64,000 bases of DNA, from contig NZ_CP037948.1 in NCBI RefSeq assembly GCF_004358425.1, positions 1,116,001-1,180,000 of the forward strand, in the 5' to 3' direction. The notes beneath the pieces were generated by a model that was not told where the DNA came from, searched no databases, and saw only the letters and a program-made list of their open reading frames with translations. The translations under genes were made by a program, and so were the position numbers. Source of the stretch: Qipengyuania sediminis (GTDB lineage: Bacteria > Pseudomonadota > Alphaproteobacteria > Sphingomonadales > Sphingomonadaceae). Shown piece after piece: positions 27,412 through 37,025 of the stretch (position 1 is its first letter; each line of letters opens with the position of its first letter).

Positions 27412-28539
27412 CTAGACCCGCATCGGCATCAGCACGTAGAGCGCGGGGGCGTTCTCGTCCTTGCGGATCAGCGTCGGGGCTCCGGCGTCGGCGAGGTGCA
27501 TCTCCACCGTGTCGCTGTCGATCTGGCTTAGAATGTCCTTAAGATAACCCGCGTTGAAGCCGATCTCGAGCGGCTCGGCGGCATATTCCGACGCAAGCTC
27601 CTCGCTCGCAGTGCCGTTGTCGGGGCTGGTGACGGTAAGCGTGACCTTGTCGCGGTCGAGCCCCATCTTGACCGCGCGGGTCTTCTCGGTGGCGATCGTC
27701 GCGACGCGATCGACCCCTTGGTAGAAGCTCCTCGGATCGAGCTTCAACAGCTTGTCGTTGGCAGTTGGAATGACGCGGCTGTAATCGGGGAAGGTGCCGT
27801 CGATCAGCTTGCTGGTGAGCACCACCCCGCCCTCGCCGCCCAGCGTGAAGCGGATCTTGCTCGCCGAAAGGTCGATCTCGACATTGCCGTCGAGCGCTTC
27901 TTCAAGCAGCTTCCTGAGCTCCGCCACCGCTTTTCGCGGCACGATCACGTCGGGCATCCCCGCCGCGCCCTCCGGCCGGGGCAGCGTGAAACGCGCCAGC
28001 CGATGCCCATCGGTCGCGGCCGCCTTGAGGACGGGCTGATCCTCGTCCGAGACGTGGAGGAAGATGCCGTTCAGGTAGTAGCGCGTTTCCTCGGTGCTGA
28101 TGGCGAAACGGGTGCGGTCGATCAGCTCGGCGAGCGTCCTCGCGGGTAGCTCGAAGCTCGTCGGCAGATCGCCCTCGACGATTACGGGGAAGTCGTCGCG
28201 CGGCAGCGTCGGCAGCTGGAACCGGCTGCGCCCCGCTTTCACGGTCATACGGTTTTCAGCGGTCTCGAGGCTGACCTGGCTCCCTTCGGGGAGCTTGCGC
28301 GCGATGTCGAACAGGAGATGCGCCGAGACGGTGACCGCCCCCGCGCTCTCGACCGAGGCGGCGGTCATGTGCTCGATCACCTGCAGGTCAAGATCGGTCG
28401 CCATCACCTTGAGGTCGCCGTCGGCGCTGGCGTCGATCAGCACGTTCGACAGGATAGGTATCGTATTGCGCCGCTCCACCACCGATTGCACATGGGACAG
28501 GCAGCGCAGCAAGGTCGCGCGTTCGATGGTGGCTTTCAT
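27412..28539 (-). CDS. dnaN: DNA polymerase III beta subunit (sliding clamp)
   Basis: A 375-aa beta clamp of normal length with three repeats of the clamp fold. It starts MKATIERATLLRCLSHVQSVVERRNTIPILSNV and ends in the typical YVLMPMRV tail that contributes to the partner-binding pocket. It tethers DNA polymerase III to DNA and recruits repair polymerases and mismatch repair. It stands alone, not next to dnaA or recF, as is common in alphaproteobacteria. It is the first intact core gene to the right of the integration site. Confidence 0.97.
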   Translation of the reverse strand: MKATIERATLLRCLSHVQSVVERRNTIPILSNVLIDASADGDLKVMATDLDLQVIEHMTAASVESAGAVTVSAHLLFDIARKLPEGSQVSLETAENRMTVKAGRSRFQLPTLPRDDFPVIVEGDLPTSFELPARTLAELIDRTRFAISTEETRYYLNGIFLHVSDEDQPVLKAAATDGHRLARFTLPRPEGAAGMPDVIVPRKAVAELRKLLEEALDGNVEIDLSASKIRFTLGGEGGVVLTSKLIDGTFPDYSRVIPTANDKLLKLDPRSFYQGVDRVATIATEKTRAVKMGLDRDKVTLTVTSPDNGTASEELASEYAAEPLEIGFNAGYLKDILSQIDSDTVEMHLADAGAPTLIRKDENAPALYVLMPMRV

Positions 28540-28692
28540 GGGTTGGTCCGGGCCCCTCGTGTGGCGCGAATGAGGCCGGAATCGCCCCGCAGCGCCGGAA
28601 AAGTCGCCTGGACCTTAGCGGGGCAGCCTACCCCCGCAAGGCCGGGGGCGGGAGCCCGGCGCGCTCCAAAGGGATTCCTTGGGGAAAACCGC

Positions 28693-29445
28693 TCAGCCCA
28701 GCATCGCCATGCCGCCGTTCACATGCAGCGTCTGGCCGGTGATATAGGCCGCCTCGCGGCTGGCCAGAAACGCCACCGCCGCGCCGACTTCCTCGCTTTC
28801 GCCCATCCGGCCAGCGGGGATACGGGAGTTGAGCGCGTCCTTCTGCGCATCGGGCAGCGCGTCGGTCATTGCCGTGCGAATGAAGCCGGGGGCGACGCAA
28901 TTCGCCGTGACGCCGCGGCTGGCCAGTTCCTGCGCCAGGCTTTTGGTCATGCCCGTGAGCCCCGCTTTGGCCGCGGCGTAGTTCATTTGCCCGGGATTGC
29001 CGGTCGCACCCACTACGCTGGTGATGGTAACGATCCGGCCGAAGCGCGCCTTCATCATCGGCCGCGCGGCAGCACGCATCAGGCGAAAGGCGGCTTCGAG
29101 ATTGATGCGGATCACCGCGTCCCAGTCCTCATCCTTCATCCGCATGGCGAGATTGTCGCGGGTGATTCCGGCATTATTGACGAGGATGTCGAGGCTGCCG
29201 AAGGTATCGAGCGCGGCGGGCACCAGTTCCTCGACCTGCTGCGTGGCGGAAAGGTCGCAGGTGATCTCGACATGATCGGCACCGCCACCCGCGTTCAGCT
29301 CCTCGCGAAAGGCGCGCAGCTTGGCCCCGTTCGAGCCCGACAGCGCCAATCGCGCGCCCTGCCCCGCCAGGGCCCGCGCAATCTCCGACCCGATCCCGCC
29401 GCTGGCCCCGGTCACGAGGGCGTTCATTCCCGTGAGGTCGAACAT
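28693..29445 (-). CDS. fabG: 3-oxoacyl-ACP reductase
   Basis: A 250-aa classical short-chain dehydrogenase for the first reduction in fatty acid elongation. It has the NADPH site TGASGGIG near residues 13-20, NNAG near 90, the catalytic Ser (TITSVVG) and YxxxK (YAAAK), and ends in the FabG-type GMAMLG. Its ATG shares a base with the fabD stop, so fabD-fabG are one operon; acpP and fabF are not in the window. Confidence 0.95.
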   Translation of the reverse strand: MFDLTGMNALVTGASGGIGSEIARALAGQGARLALSGSNGAKLRAFREELNAGGGADHVEITCDLSATQQVEELVPAALDTFGSLDILVNNAGITRDNLAMRMKDEDWDAVIRINLEAAFRLMRAAARPMMKARFGRIVTITSVVGATGNPGQMNYAAAKAGLTGMTKSLAQELASRGVTANCVAPGFIRTAMTDALPDAQKDALNSRIPAGRMGESEEVGAAVAFLASREAAYITGQTLHVNGGMAMLG

Positions 29446-30383
29446 CAGGCGTGCTCCTTCGCATAGGTTTCGAGGTCCGCCATGGTGACCAGGCTGGCCG
29501 TCCGGGCATCGGGAGCGGTGCGGCTTACCATGGGGGCGAGGACCTTTCCGCCGATTTCAACGAAGCGCTCCGCCCCGTCCTCCACCATCGCCAGCACGCT
29601 TTCGCGCCAGCGGACGCGGCCGGTTACCTGCCGCACCAGGAGGTCGCGCACTTTCCGGGGGTCAGTCACCTGCGCGGCGGTGACATTGGCGTAGAGCGGC
29701 AGCGAGAGAGCAGCGGGCGGCGTTTCCGCGAGAGCCTCTGCCATTCGTTCGGCGGCGGGCTGCATCAGCGAGCAATGAAAGGGGGCGGAGACGGGCAGCC
29801 GCACCCCGCGCTTGATGCCGTATTCCTTCGCGTTGGCAATCGCGCGTTCGATCGCGGGGGTATGGCCGGAGAGAACTACCTGCCCCGGATCGTTGTCATT
29901 GGCGATCTCGCACACCTGGCCCCCCGCCGCCGCTTCGGCAAGCGCGGCCGCCGCCTCAAGATCCGCCCCCAGCAGAGCGGCCATTGCGCCGACGCCCACC
30001 GGCACTGCTTCCTGCATCGCCGCCCCGCGGAGTTTCAGCAGTCGCGCGCTTGCGGCGAGCGGGAAGGCCCCGGCGGCGCAAAGCGCTGTGTATTCGCCGA
30101 GCGAATGGCCCGCGACGCAGCCTGCCCTCTGCGCTGTTGGGACGCCAAACTCGCGCTCCAGTACCCGCAGCGTCGCGATTGCGTTCGCCATGATCGCGGG
30201 CTGCGCGTTTTCGGTCAGGGTCAACGCATCATCAGGCCCTTCGCGCATGATCGCGAAAAGCTTCTGGCCGAGGGCGTCGTCCACCTCCTCGAACACCTCG
30301 CGGGCATGGCTGCTGGCGGCCGCGAGTTCGGTGCCCATGCCGATCTTCTGGCTGCCCTGGCCGGGGAAGAGAAAGGCCTTCAT
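29445..30383 (-). CDS. fabD: Malonyl-CoA:ACP transacylase
   Basis: A 312-aa FabD that loads malonate onto acyl carrier protein. The N-terminal FPGQGSQ, nucleophile GHSLGEYTAL, and catalytic His in APFHCSLM are present, together with VEIGGKVLAPMV near the C-terminus. First gene of the fabD-fabG operon, separated by 26 bp from the upstream LD-carboxypeptidase gene, which runs in the same direction and may be cotranscribed. Confidence 0.96.
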   Translation of the reverse strand: MKAFLFPGQGSQKIGMGTELAAASSHAREVFEEVDDALGQKLFAIMREGPDDALTLTENAQPAIMANAIATLRVLEREFGVPTAQRAGCVAGHSLGEYTALCAAGAFPLAASARLLKLRGAAMQEAVPVGVGAMAALLGADLEAAAALAEAAAGGQVCEIANDNDPGQVVLSGHTPAIERAIANAKEYGIKRGVRLPVSAPFHCSLMQPAAERMAEALAETPPAALSLPLYANVTAAQVTDPRKVRDLLVRQVTGRVRWRESVLAMVEDGAERFVEIGGKVLAPMVSRTAPDARTASLVTMADLETYAKEHA

Positions 30384-30409
30384 CGCTGTCTCCCGTCTGG
30401 GGGCGGCGC

Positions 30410-31240
30410 TTATGCCCCGCCCGGGGATCGGGCAAGACCGAAGGGCACGATGCGGTTCGTGGCGCTATGCCCGATCGCGGCGCGGCCCAGATAGGGAATA
30501 CCGGCACGCGCGCACCAATAGGCTGCAATCTCCTCGGCGTCGGCACCGAAGGGCCGATCGTTCGCGGGCACTTCGCTGACCAAACCCAGGCGAAGTCCCG
30601 CAAGGCGGGGAAGGAGCGCGGCAGCATGGAAAAACAGCCGGTCAATTGCGTAAAGGTGCTCGCACACCTCTTCCACCATCAGCACATGGCCAGTGAGGTC
30701 GGGCATATGCGGCGTGCCCAGCAGCATCGCAAGCGTGGTAAGGTTGAAGGCGGCGGTGGGTTCCGCGCCGCAATGCGGTTCGATTCCACCGGTATCGCCC
30801 GCCAGCCAGGCGAGCGTGCGCCGCACTGCTTCCGCCCCGCCCGCGCGCCTTATGTCGGTCGGCATGGGGGCGTGGACCGCTTGGCCGATGCCGCGCGCAT
30901 AGAGCGCGCCGAGGAGGAAGCCGCCGTCGGAATAACCGAGATAGGTCTTGGCGCGCGCCGCGCCGCTCAGCCCATCCAGTGCGCCGGGCAAAAGCCGGTT
31001 GGAGCCATAGCCCCCTTTCGCGAACCAAACTGCATCGCTCGCCGGATCGTTGGCGCAATCGAGGAAGGCGGAGAGGCGCACCGCGTCTGCCCCCGCGAAA
31101 TGCCCTTCAGCGCGGAAACACTGATCGTGAAAAGCGAGTACGAGCGCGGGAAACTCCATCGCGGCCAATGCCGTCACCGCTTCGGCATGATCGCGCGTGA
31201 TGGGGGTCGCGGGGGCGCAAATGGCGATGCGGCGGGGCAT
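30410..31240 (-). CDS. ldcA: LD-carboxypeptidase (S66), peptidoglycan recycling
   Basis: A 276-aa cytoplasmic serine peptidase that removes the terminal D-Ala from recycled murein tetrapeptides. MPRRIAICAPATPIT is the expected N-terminus; AKGGYGSNRLL and GYSDGGFLL (nucleophile Ser) are family motifs. A longer open frame upstream is not coding-like. It is divergent from the Mpl-like ligase gene with 60 bp between starts, and both act on the same peptide, so they likely share control. Confidence 0.85.
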   Translation of the reverse strand: MPRRIAICAPATPITRDHAEAVTALAAMEFPALVLAFHDQCFRAEGHFAGADAVRLSAFLDCANDPASDAVWFAKGGYGSNRLLPGALDGLSGAARAKTYLGYSDGGFLLGALYARGIGQAVHAPMPTDIRRAGGAEAVRRTLAWLAGDTGGIEPHCGAEPTAAFNLTTLAMLLGTPHMPDLTGHVLMVEEVCEHLYAIDRLFFHAAALLPRLAGLRLGLVSEVPANDRPFGADAEEIAAYWCARAGIPYLGRAAIGHSATNRIVPFGLARSPGGA

Positions 31241-31300
31241 GGTCGCCCGCCGCCTAGCAAGCTTGCAAGCCCGCCCGCAACGCAATAGCGCCCCGCCCCG

Positions 31301-32722
31301 ATGAGCGATGACGCGCCCGAGATGCCCAGCCCGGAAGCGCTGCTTTCGCGGCCGTTCTTCTTCGTCGGCATCGGCGGCTCGGGGATGCTGCCACTGGCGC
31401 AGATCGTGAAGAGCCGCGGGGCCCTCGTCGCGGGCTCCGACCGCAGCCGCGACCAGGGGCGGCTGCCGGAGGCATTCGCCGCCATGGAACGCGATGGCTT
31501 CGCGCTGTTCCCGCAGGACGGCAGCGGCATTGCCAGCCGGGACCAGATTGTGGTCGCCAGCGCGGCGATCGAGGACAGCGTGCCCGAGATTGCCCGCGCC
31601 AAGGCGTTGGGCTGCCTGCGCATGACGCGGGCCGAGCTTAACTCGATCCTCTTCAATACCAGCGGCGCAGGCATTGCCGTCGCGGGCACCAGCGGGAAAT
31701 CGACCGTCACGGGAATGCTGGGCTGGATCCTGCACCGCGGGGGGCGTGATCCCACGATCATGAACGGTGCGGTGATGAAGAATTTCGCCGCCAGCGCGGT
31801 GTCAGGCGCGGGCGGGCTCTATGTCAGCGAGGTCGATGAAAGCGACGGTTCGATTGCACTCTACCGCCCTGCCGTCGGCGTGCTACTGAATGCCAGCCTT
31901 GACCACATGGGCATGGACGAACTTCGCGCGCTGTTTACGGGCTATCTCGCGCGCAGCCGGATTGCGGTAGTGAACGCCGACGATGCCGAGGCGCTTGCCT
32001 TGCTGCGCCATGCGAAAAAAGCAGTCACCTTCGCCATCGACGAACCGCGGGCGCAGATCGGCATCGTGCCCGGCAGCGTGGCGGCGGCGCCGACGCGGCA
32101 GGCGGCGCTGGTGATCGACCGCCATGATGCAAGCGAACATGCGCTGCGCTTGCCGCTTCCCGGCCGCCACAATCTCGCCAATGCGCTCGCCGCGATCGCC
32201 GGAGCGGCGGCGGCGGGGGTGCCCGTCGCTATTGCGGTCGAAGCGCTGGCGAGCTTCGCCGGCCTCGCCCGCCGATTCGACATCGTCGGGACCACTCAAT
32301 CGGGCATCACCGTGATCGACGATTTCGGCCATAATCCGGAAAAATGCGCCGCCACGCTCCGCACGCTGAAGGCGCACCCGGGGCGGGTGATCGCCTTCTT
32401 TCAGCCGCATGGATACGGCCCTCTGCGACAGATGGGGGCCGAACTCGCTGACGTCTTCGCGCACGAACTTGGCCCGGGAGATGAGACGTTCGTGTCGGAC
32501 CCGGTCTATCTCGGCGGCACGGTCGATCGCAGTCTCGGCAGCGAGCGGGTCGTGGAGCTGATCCGCGCGGCCGGGGGCCGGGCCGAGCATGTGCCCGAAC
32601 GCGCCGAGGTCGGGGCGCGCATCGTGGATATGGCCCGTCCCGGCGACCGCATCGTGGTGATGGGCGCGCGCGACGATACGTTGAGTCTGTTCGCGGCGGA
32701 GCTCTTCGCGCGGCTCGGCTAG
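31301..32722 (+). CDS. mpl: Mpl-like Mur ligase (UDP-MurNAc:tripeptide ligase)
   Basis: A 473-aa Mur ligase of the MurC/Mpl type: N-terminal Rossmann GIGGSGM, ATP loop GTSGKST, the EVDESDGS carbamate/Mg region, and the middle-domain signature LPLPGRHNLANALAA, then a C-terminal domain with DDFGHNP. MurC adds L-Ala, whereas Mpl attaches a recycled tripeptide; both have this motif set. The place beside an LD-carboxypeptidase, which makes that tripeptide, and away from the dcw cluster favours Mpl. Its TAG overlaps the convergent GGDEF stop as CTAG. Confidence 0.7.
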   Translation: MSDDAPEMPSPEALLSRPFFFVGIGGSGMLPLAQIVKSRGALVAGSDRSRDQGRLPEAFAAMERDGFALFPQDGSGIASRDQIVVASAAIEDSVPEIARAKALGCLRMTRAELNSILFNTSGAGIAVAGTSGKSTVTGMLGWILHRGGRDPTIMNGAVMKNFAASAVSGAGGLYVSEVDESDGSIALYRPAVGVLLNASLDHMGMDELRALFTGYLARSRIAVVNADDAEALALLRHAKKAVTFAIDEPRAQIGIVPGSVAAAPTRQAALVIDRHDASEHALRLPLPGRHNLANALAAIAGAAAAGVPVAIAVEALASFAGLARRFDIVGTTQSGITVIDDFGHNPEKCAATLRTLKAHPGRVIAFFQPHGYGPLRQMGAELADVFAHELGPGDETFVSDPVYLGGTVDRSLGSERVVELIRAAGGRAEHVPERAEVGARIVDMARPGDRIVVMGARDDTLSLFAAELFARLG

Positions 32723-34368
32723 GCGCTTGCCTCGAAGCTCGCCGTCGCCAGCTCGCAGCGGTTGCGGCCGCCTTCCTTGGCCCGGTACAGCGCCTCGTCC
32801 GCATCGGCGAAGGCGACGTGCATCAATTGTCCCTGCCCCAGCACCGCACCGATGCTGACGGTGATGTCGGGCGTATCAAAGCCGTCCGCACCCCGGCTGC
32901 TGTCCGCGACCGCGGTCCGCAACGCCTCCGCAGCCGCCGCGAGCGCATCGGCGTCTTCGGCGGGGGCGATCACCGCGAACTCCTCGCCGCCGAGCCGATA
33001 GACGCGCGCGGCTCCGAACTCGGCTGCCGCCGCTTCGATGACCCGCGCGGCATGGGTCAGCACGCTGTCGCCGCGTTGGTGGCCATAGGTGTCGTTGATC
33101 GCCTTGAAGCGATCGATATCGGCGATGAGCAGCGCCTGGCCGGACTTCAGCCGCCGGGTCTGGTCGAAAGCGCGGCGGTTCAAGAGCCCCGTCAGCTTGT
33201 CGCTGTTCGCCATTGCCGACAGCTTGCGCGCGCTGATTTGCGCCTGGTCACGCTCCGACTTCATGGCCATGAAACGGTCGCCCACCGCAGCGCTGGTGCC
33301 GGTGACGAGCACCACCAGTCCCGCGTAGATCGATTCGTCCAGATAATCGCTGCGGTTGAATACGCCGAAGATCGCGAGGAGCTGGGTGAGCCCCACGATC
33401 ATCAGCCCCGCATAGGCGAAGGCGAGCACCCGGGCGACCCGGCTGCCGCGCACCAGCGCGCAGGCCAGCGCCGCCGCCGTCGCCGCGATGACCGGCAGCA
33501 CGCTGGCATAAAAGAGCGTCGAGGCGCGCATCCGCAGCGCCTCGAGATCGAGAGCGAGCAGCAGCGCGATGCCAAGGCTCGCCAGCGCCGAAAGGGTCAG
33601 CAGCCGCGCGATGCGGGGGGTAATTTTGCCCTCCTCCACCACCAGCAGCAGGAAGCGGGCTGATCCCAGCAGCACCAGCGCGGTCGCGAGATAGATCGAC
33701 CAGTTGCGAACCGAGGCAGGGATATCGGGCCACAGGATAATCACGATGCCAGAGTTGACCAGCGTGAACAGCAGCGTGGCCGCGGTCATCATCAAATGCC
33801 ACAGCATGAAACGCGCGCGCAGGATGCGGAAGAACAGCAGATCGTAGATGATCGGCATCAGCAGGATGCCGCAAATGAGGATGTAAAGCAGCGTGCGGGT
33901 GTAATTCTGTATCGAGGCGTCGCTGTAGCCCGAGATCGACATGCGGGTGAAGATCGCGCTGGAATGCGGGCGTTCGATCACGATATCGATCGTGGCGAGC
34001 GGCGCGGCGCGCTGGTCGATCGGCACCCAGAAGCCGCCGTTCGCGTCCCAGTTCCTGACCGCCATCTGCGCATCGACATCGATCAAGGCTTCCGAGCCAT
34101 CGGCGTAATCGACGCGGATGAGCATGGAATCGAAGCTGGTCGGGTCGGTCTGCCAGATCAGCCGGCCCGGGGGGAGCGGCGCGGTCCGCGCGACATCGAT
34201 CCGCGCCCGCACAAAGCGCGCGCGCTGCGAAAACCGGCCCTTCCCGCAATTGAGTTGGTCCGCCGCCAGCGCGAAGGCTTCCTCGACGCTGTCCGCTCCG
34301 CCGGTACAGACCGCATCGGCAAGCGCGATCGCGCGCGCGCCGGCAGGCGCGGCGAGGACGCAGGCCAT
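32719..34368 (-). CDS. Membrane diguanylate cyclase (GGDEF)
   Basis: A 549-aa sensor cyclase. An N-terminal extracytoplasmic beta-rich domain of about 150 residues (7TMR-DISM-like) precedes about seven hydrophobic segments between residues 155 and 365, a short coiled linker, then a GGDEF domain with NSDKLTGLLNRRAF, IDRFKAINDTYGH and the active-site signature GGEEF, so it should make c-di-GMP. No EAL domain. The ATG at 34368 leaves a short signal peptide; the twelve codons before it also read like signal sequence (KRRIVSAAFAFLCA) but have no ATG, GTG or TTG in frame. Confidence 0.88.
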   Translation of the reverse strand: MACVLAAPAGARAIALADAVCTGGADSVEEAFALAADQLNCGKGRFSQRARFVRARIDVARTAPLPPGRLIWQTDPTSFDSMLIRVDYADGSEALIDVDAQMAVRNWDANGGFWVPIDQRAAPLATIDIVIERPHSSAIFTRMSISGYSDASIQNYTRTLLYILICGILLMPIIYDLLFFRILRARFMLWHLMMTAATLLFTLVNSGIVIILWPDIPASVRNWSIYLATALVLLGSARFLLLVVEEGKITPRIARLLTLSALASLGIALLLALDLEALRMRASTLFYASVLPVIAATAAALACALVRGSRVARVLAFAYAGLMIVGLTQLLAIFGVFNRSDYLDESIYAGLVVLVTGTSAAVGDRFMAMKSERDQAQISARKLSAMANSDKLTGLLNRRAFDQTRRLKSGQALLIADIDRFKAINDTYGHQRGDSVLTHAARVIEAAAAEFGAARVYRLGGEEFAVIAPAEDADALAAAAEALRTAVADSSRGADGFDTPDITVSIGAVLGQGQLMHVAFADADEALYRAKEGGRNRCELATASFEASA

Positions 34369-34535
34369 CGCGCACAGGAATGCGAACGCTGCCGAGACGA
34401 TCCGGCGCTTGACCCCACCTCTCCTGCCCTGGCCCCGGCTCCACCCGCCGCGGTCAACTCTACGGCGCTGAATGCCTGGCGGTCTAGCGAATGACCGGGG
34501 AATGCGGAAGGGGGCGCGAACGGGCGGGCGCAGCC

Positions 34536-35471
34536 TCAGTGCGCCGCCGCACCGATATTAAGGACCTTATGCAGCATGAAGGCTATGGCGGCCCCCAGCG
34601 CCAGGCCGAACAGCGCCGAGACGCCGGCAAAGGTCGTCCAGCCCAGCACCCCGCCCCCGGCCACTTCGGCAGCATGCTCCAGATCGTGGGCATATTCGTA
34701 CAGCGTGTCGATGCCCAGTTCGTGCATCCCGTGCAGCACAATCCCCCCGCCGACCCACAGCATGGCGACCGTTCCGACCACCGACAGCACTGTCAGCACC
34801 ATGGGCATCGCGGCGACCAGCCCGCGGCCCAAGGCCCGCGCGCCCGCATTTGTCCGCTGCGCCAGATGGAGGCCGACATCGTCCATTTTCACGATGAAGG
34901 CGACGAGGCCATAGACCGCGATCGTAATGCCGACGCCAACGAGCGCCAGGATGATGGCCCGGTTGGCGAGGGCTTCCGCCGCCACCTCATTGAGAACGAT
35001 GGCCATGATCTCGGCAGACAGGATCATGTCGGTCCGGACCGCCCCAGCCACCCGCTGCTTCTCGAATTCGACGGGATCGCTGACCGGGTCTTCCAAGGTG
35101 GCGCCATGCTTGGCGCCGCCCAGCTTCTCGATCACCTTCTCGGCGCCTTCGTAGCACAGGAATGCGCCGCCCAGCATCAGCAGATAGATGATTGCCTGCG
35201 GCAGGAATTCCGAGAGCAGCAGCGCGCCCGGAAGCAGGATCAGCAGCTTGTTCTTCAGGCTGCCCAGCGCGATCTTGGCGATGATGGGCAATTCGCGCGC
35301 CGGGTCGAGACCCGTGACATAGCCGGGCGTCACCGCGGCATCGTCGATCACCACCCCGGCCGCCTTGGTGCTGGCGCGCCCCGCCGCGACGGCGACATCG
35401 TCGATCGAGGCGGCGGTGGCGCGCGCGATCACCGCGATATCGTCGAACAGGGCAACAAGTCCGCCGGGCAT
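34536..35471 (-). CDS. DUF808 family inner-membrane protein (YedI-like)
   Basis: A 311-aa DUF808 protein of unknown function. The start ATG at 35471 gives the conserved N-terminus GGLVALFDDIAVIA, with DDVAVAAGRASTKAAGVVIDDAAVTP next. Several hydrophobic helices run through the middle and end, including LLLSEFLPQAIIYLLMLGGAFLCYEG and the final GLALGAAIAFMLHKV. A longer upstream frame lacks coding character. It is divergent from the rpsF operon. Confidence 0.85.
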   Translation of the reverse strand: MPGGLVALFDDIAVIARATAASIDDVAVAAGRASTKAAGVVIDDAAVTPGYVTGLDPARELPIIAKIALGSLKNKLLILLPGALLLSEFLPQAIIYLLMLGGAFLCYEGAEKVIEKLGGAKHGATLEDPVSDPVEFEKQRVAGAVRTDMILSAEIMAIVLNEVAAEALANRAIILALVGVGITIAVYGLVAFIVKMDDVGLHLAQRTNAGARALGRGLVAAMPMVLTVLSVVGTVAMLWVGGGIVLHGMHELGIDTLYEYAHDLEHAAEVAGGGVLGWTTFAGVSALFGLALGAAIAFMLHKVLNIGAAAH

Positions 35472-35565
35472 CCCTTTTCCTCTCCGCTGCGAAGCGCTGC
35501 CCTGCCGCGCCCGAACGGCCCCCGCAAGGCTTGCATTTCGCCGCCGCGCCGCTATGAGCGCGCGT

Positions 35566-35640
35566 CCCCGCCTGGCGGCGGGGTGTGAAGAAAGCCGGAG
35601 GGGCCCCGCAATCCTGCGGATCAGCCAGCGATCGGCCAAG
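35566..35640 (+). promoter_or_regulatory. Possible structured leader of the rpsF operon
   Basis: CCCCGCC-TGGC-GGCGGGG (35566-35583) forms a 7-bp hairpin, followed by a CCG-rich stretch (GCCGGAGGGGCCCCGCAATCC) up to the rpsF ribosome site. Many bacteria place an S6:S18-binding RNA before rpsF; I cannot confirm that this one folds into that motif. Confidence 0.25.
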
Positions 35641-35657
35641 TGCAAAGGACAGGGCGC

Positions 35658-36023
35658 ATGGCTCTCTACGAGCATGTCTTTCTGGCGCGCCAGGATTTGA
35701 GCCAGGCTCAGGTCGATCAGCTGGCTGCCACCGCGACCGAGATTGTCGAGGCGAACGAAGGCAAGGTCACCAAGACCGAAACCTGGGGCCTCAAGAATCT
35801 TGCCTACAAGATCGACCGCAACCGCAAGGCGCATTTCGTGCTGCTCAACATCGAGGGCCCCGGCGCCGTCGTTGCCGAGCTCGAGCGCCAGACCCGTATC
35901 AACGAAGACGTCATCCGCTATCTCACCATCCGTGTCGACGAGCATGAGAGCGGCCCCAGCGTGATGATGCGCAAGAACGAGCGCGACCGGAAGCGCCGTG
36001 AAGCCCGTGAGGAGCGCGACTGA
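35658..36023 (+). CDS. rpsF: Ribosomal protein S6
   Basis: A 121-aa S6, starting at ATG 35658 after AAAGGACAGG. It has the normal fold sequence ([45 protein letters not shown]). The C-terminal extension is basic and ends in EERD, unlike the E. coli protein which ends in Glu residues that RimK extends. The stop shares a base with the rpsR start. A RimK ligase gene lies 3.5 kb downstream. Confidence 0.97.
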   Translation: MALYEHVFLARQDLSQAQVDQLAATATEIVEANEGKVTKTETWGLKNLAYKIDRNRKAHFVLLNIEGPGAVVAELERQTRINEDVIRYLTIRVDEHESGPSVMMRKNERDRKRREAREERD

Positions 36024-36247
36024 TGGCCCGCCCGTTTTTCCGCCGCCGCAAGTCTTGCCCCTTCGCCGGGAAGGACGCGCCAAAGATCGACTACAAGGAC
36101 GTGCGCCTGCTGCAGGGCTTCGTCTCCGAACGCGGCAAGATCGTGCCCAGCCGCATCACCGCGGTCAGCGCCAAGAAGCAGCGCGAGCTCGCGCAGGCGA
36201 TAAAGCGTAGCCGCCAGATCGGGCTCCTGCCCTACATCGTGAAGTAA
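36023..36247 (+). CDS. rpsR: Ribosomal protein S18
   Basis: A 74-aa S18 of usual length: [12 protein letters not shown] at the N-terminus, [19 protein letters not shown] and the ending [16 protein letters not shown]. It binds S6 in the 30S platform. Translationally coupled to rpsF (TGATG). Confidence 0.97.
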   Translation: MARPFFRRRKSCPFAGKDAPKIDYKDVRLLQGFVSERGKIVPSRITAVSAKKQRELAQAIKRSRQIGLLPYIVK

Positions 36248-36259
36248 GGGGACGACGAC

Positions 36260-36871
36260 ATGGATATCATCCTCCTCGAACGGATCGAGAAGCTCGGCAC
36301 CATCGGCGATGTCGTGAGCGTCAAGGACGGCTACGCGCGCAACTTCCTGCTGCCGCAGAAGAAGGCGCTTCGGGCCAACGATGCCAACCGCCGCATCTTC
36401 GAAGCCAACCGCGAGCGGCTGGAGAAGGACAATGCCGAACGCCGCACTGCGGCCGAGGGCGAGGGCCAGAAGGTCGAGGGCGCCGAGGTCGTGCTGATCC
36501 GCGCCGCTTCCAATGCCGGCCAGCTTTACGGCTCGGTCAGCGTGCGCGACATCACCGCCGGGCTGAAGGAGCAAGGCTTTGACGTCGACAAGCGGCAGAT
36601 CATCCTTGCCCAGCCGATCAAGGCGATCGGTCTGCACGAAGTGACGGTCGCTCTGCACCCGGAGGTTCACGTTACGGTCAAGGCCAATGTCGCCCGCTCG
36701 GACGACGAGGCCGAGTTGCAGCGCCAGGGCGTCGACGTGCTCGCGCAGATGTTCGCCGACGATCAGGCCGAGGCCGAGGAACAGGCCGCTGCCAACCGCA
36801 TCGACGGCAGCCTCGAGCCGGGGGAAATCCCGGCCGAACTGTTCGAGCGCAGTGGCGACGAGGTAGCGTAA
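36260..36871 (+). CDS. rplI: Ribosomal protein L9
   Basis: A 203-aa L9. The N-terminal domain ([32 protein letters not shown]) and the C-terminal domain around [13 protein letters not shown] [13 protein letters not shown] are standard. It is longer than the roughly 150-aa enterobacterial protein because of an acidic C-terminal extension ([14 protein letters not shown]...), common in sphingomonads. It is 12 bp after rpsR and followed by a strong terminator. Confidence 0.96.
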   Translation: MDIILLERIEKLGTIGDVVSVKDGYARNFLLPQKKALRANDANRRIFEANRERLEKDNAERRTAAEGEGQKVEGAEVVLIRAASNAGQLYGSVSVRDITAGLKEQGFDVDKRQIILAQPIKAIGLHEVTVALHPEVHVTVKANVARSDDEAELQRQGVDVLAQMFADDQAEAEEQAAANRIDGSLEPGEIPAELFERSGDEVA

Positions 36872-36950
36872 AACTCAGCGTCCCCGTGCAGGCGGCGGCG
36901 CCCCAGCGGGATGGCGCCCCCGCCTAACGGCCCTTCACGCGCGGGCGCGC

Positions 36951-36993
36951 AAAAAAAAGGGCGCGGGCGGCTTTGGCTTCCCGCGCCTTTTTT
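36951..36993 (+). terminator. Rho-independent terminator of rpsF-rpsR-rplI
   Basis: GGCGCGGG (36960-36967) pairs with CCCGCGCC (36980-36987) around a 12-base loop and is followed by six T. An A-run precedes the stem, so it could work in both directions. Confidence 0.85.
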
Positions 36994-37025
36994 ACAAACG
37001 CACCACTCCGTGGCAGGGGCGCGCC

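Noticed and set aside
31240-31735. N-terminal extension of the LD-carboxypeptidase frame
   Set aside because: It would overlap the Mpl-like gene head-on and lacks family sequence; the ATG at 31240 gives the normal N-terminus.
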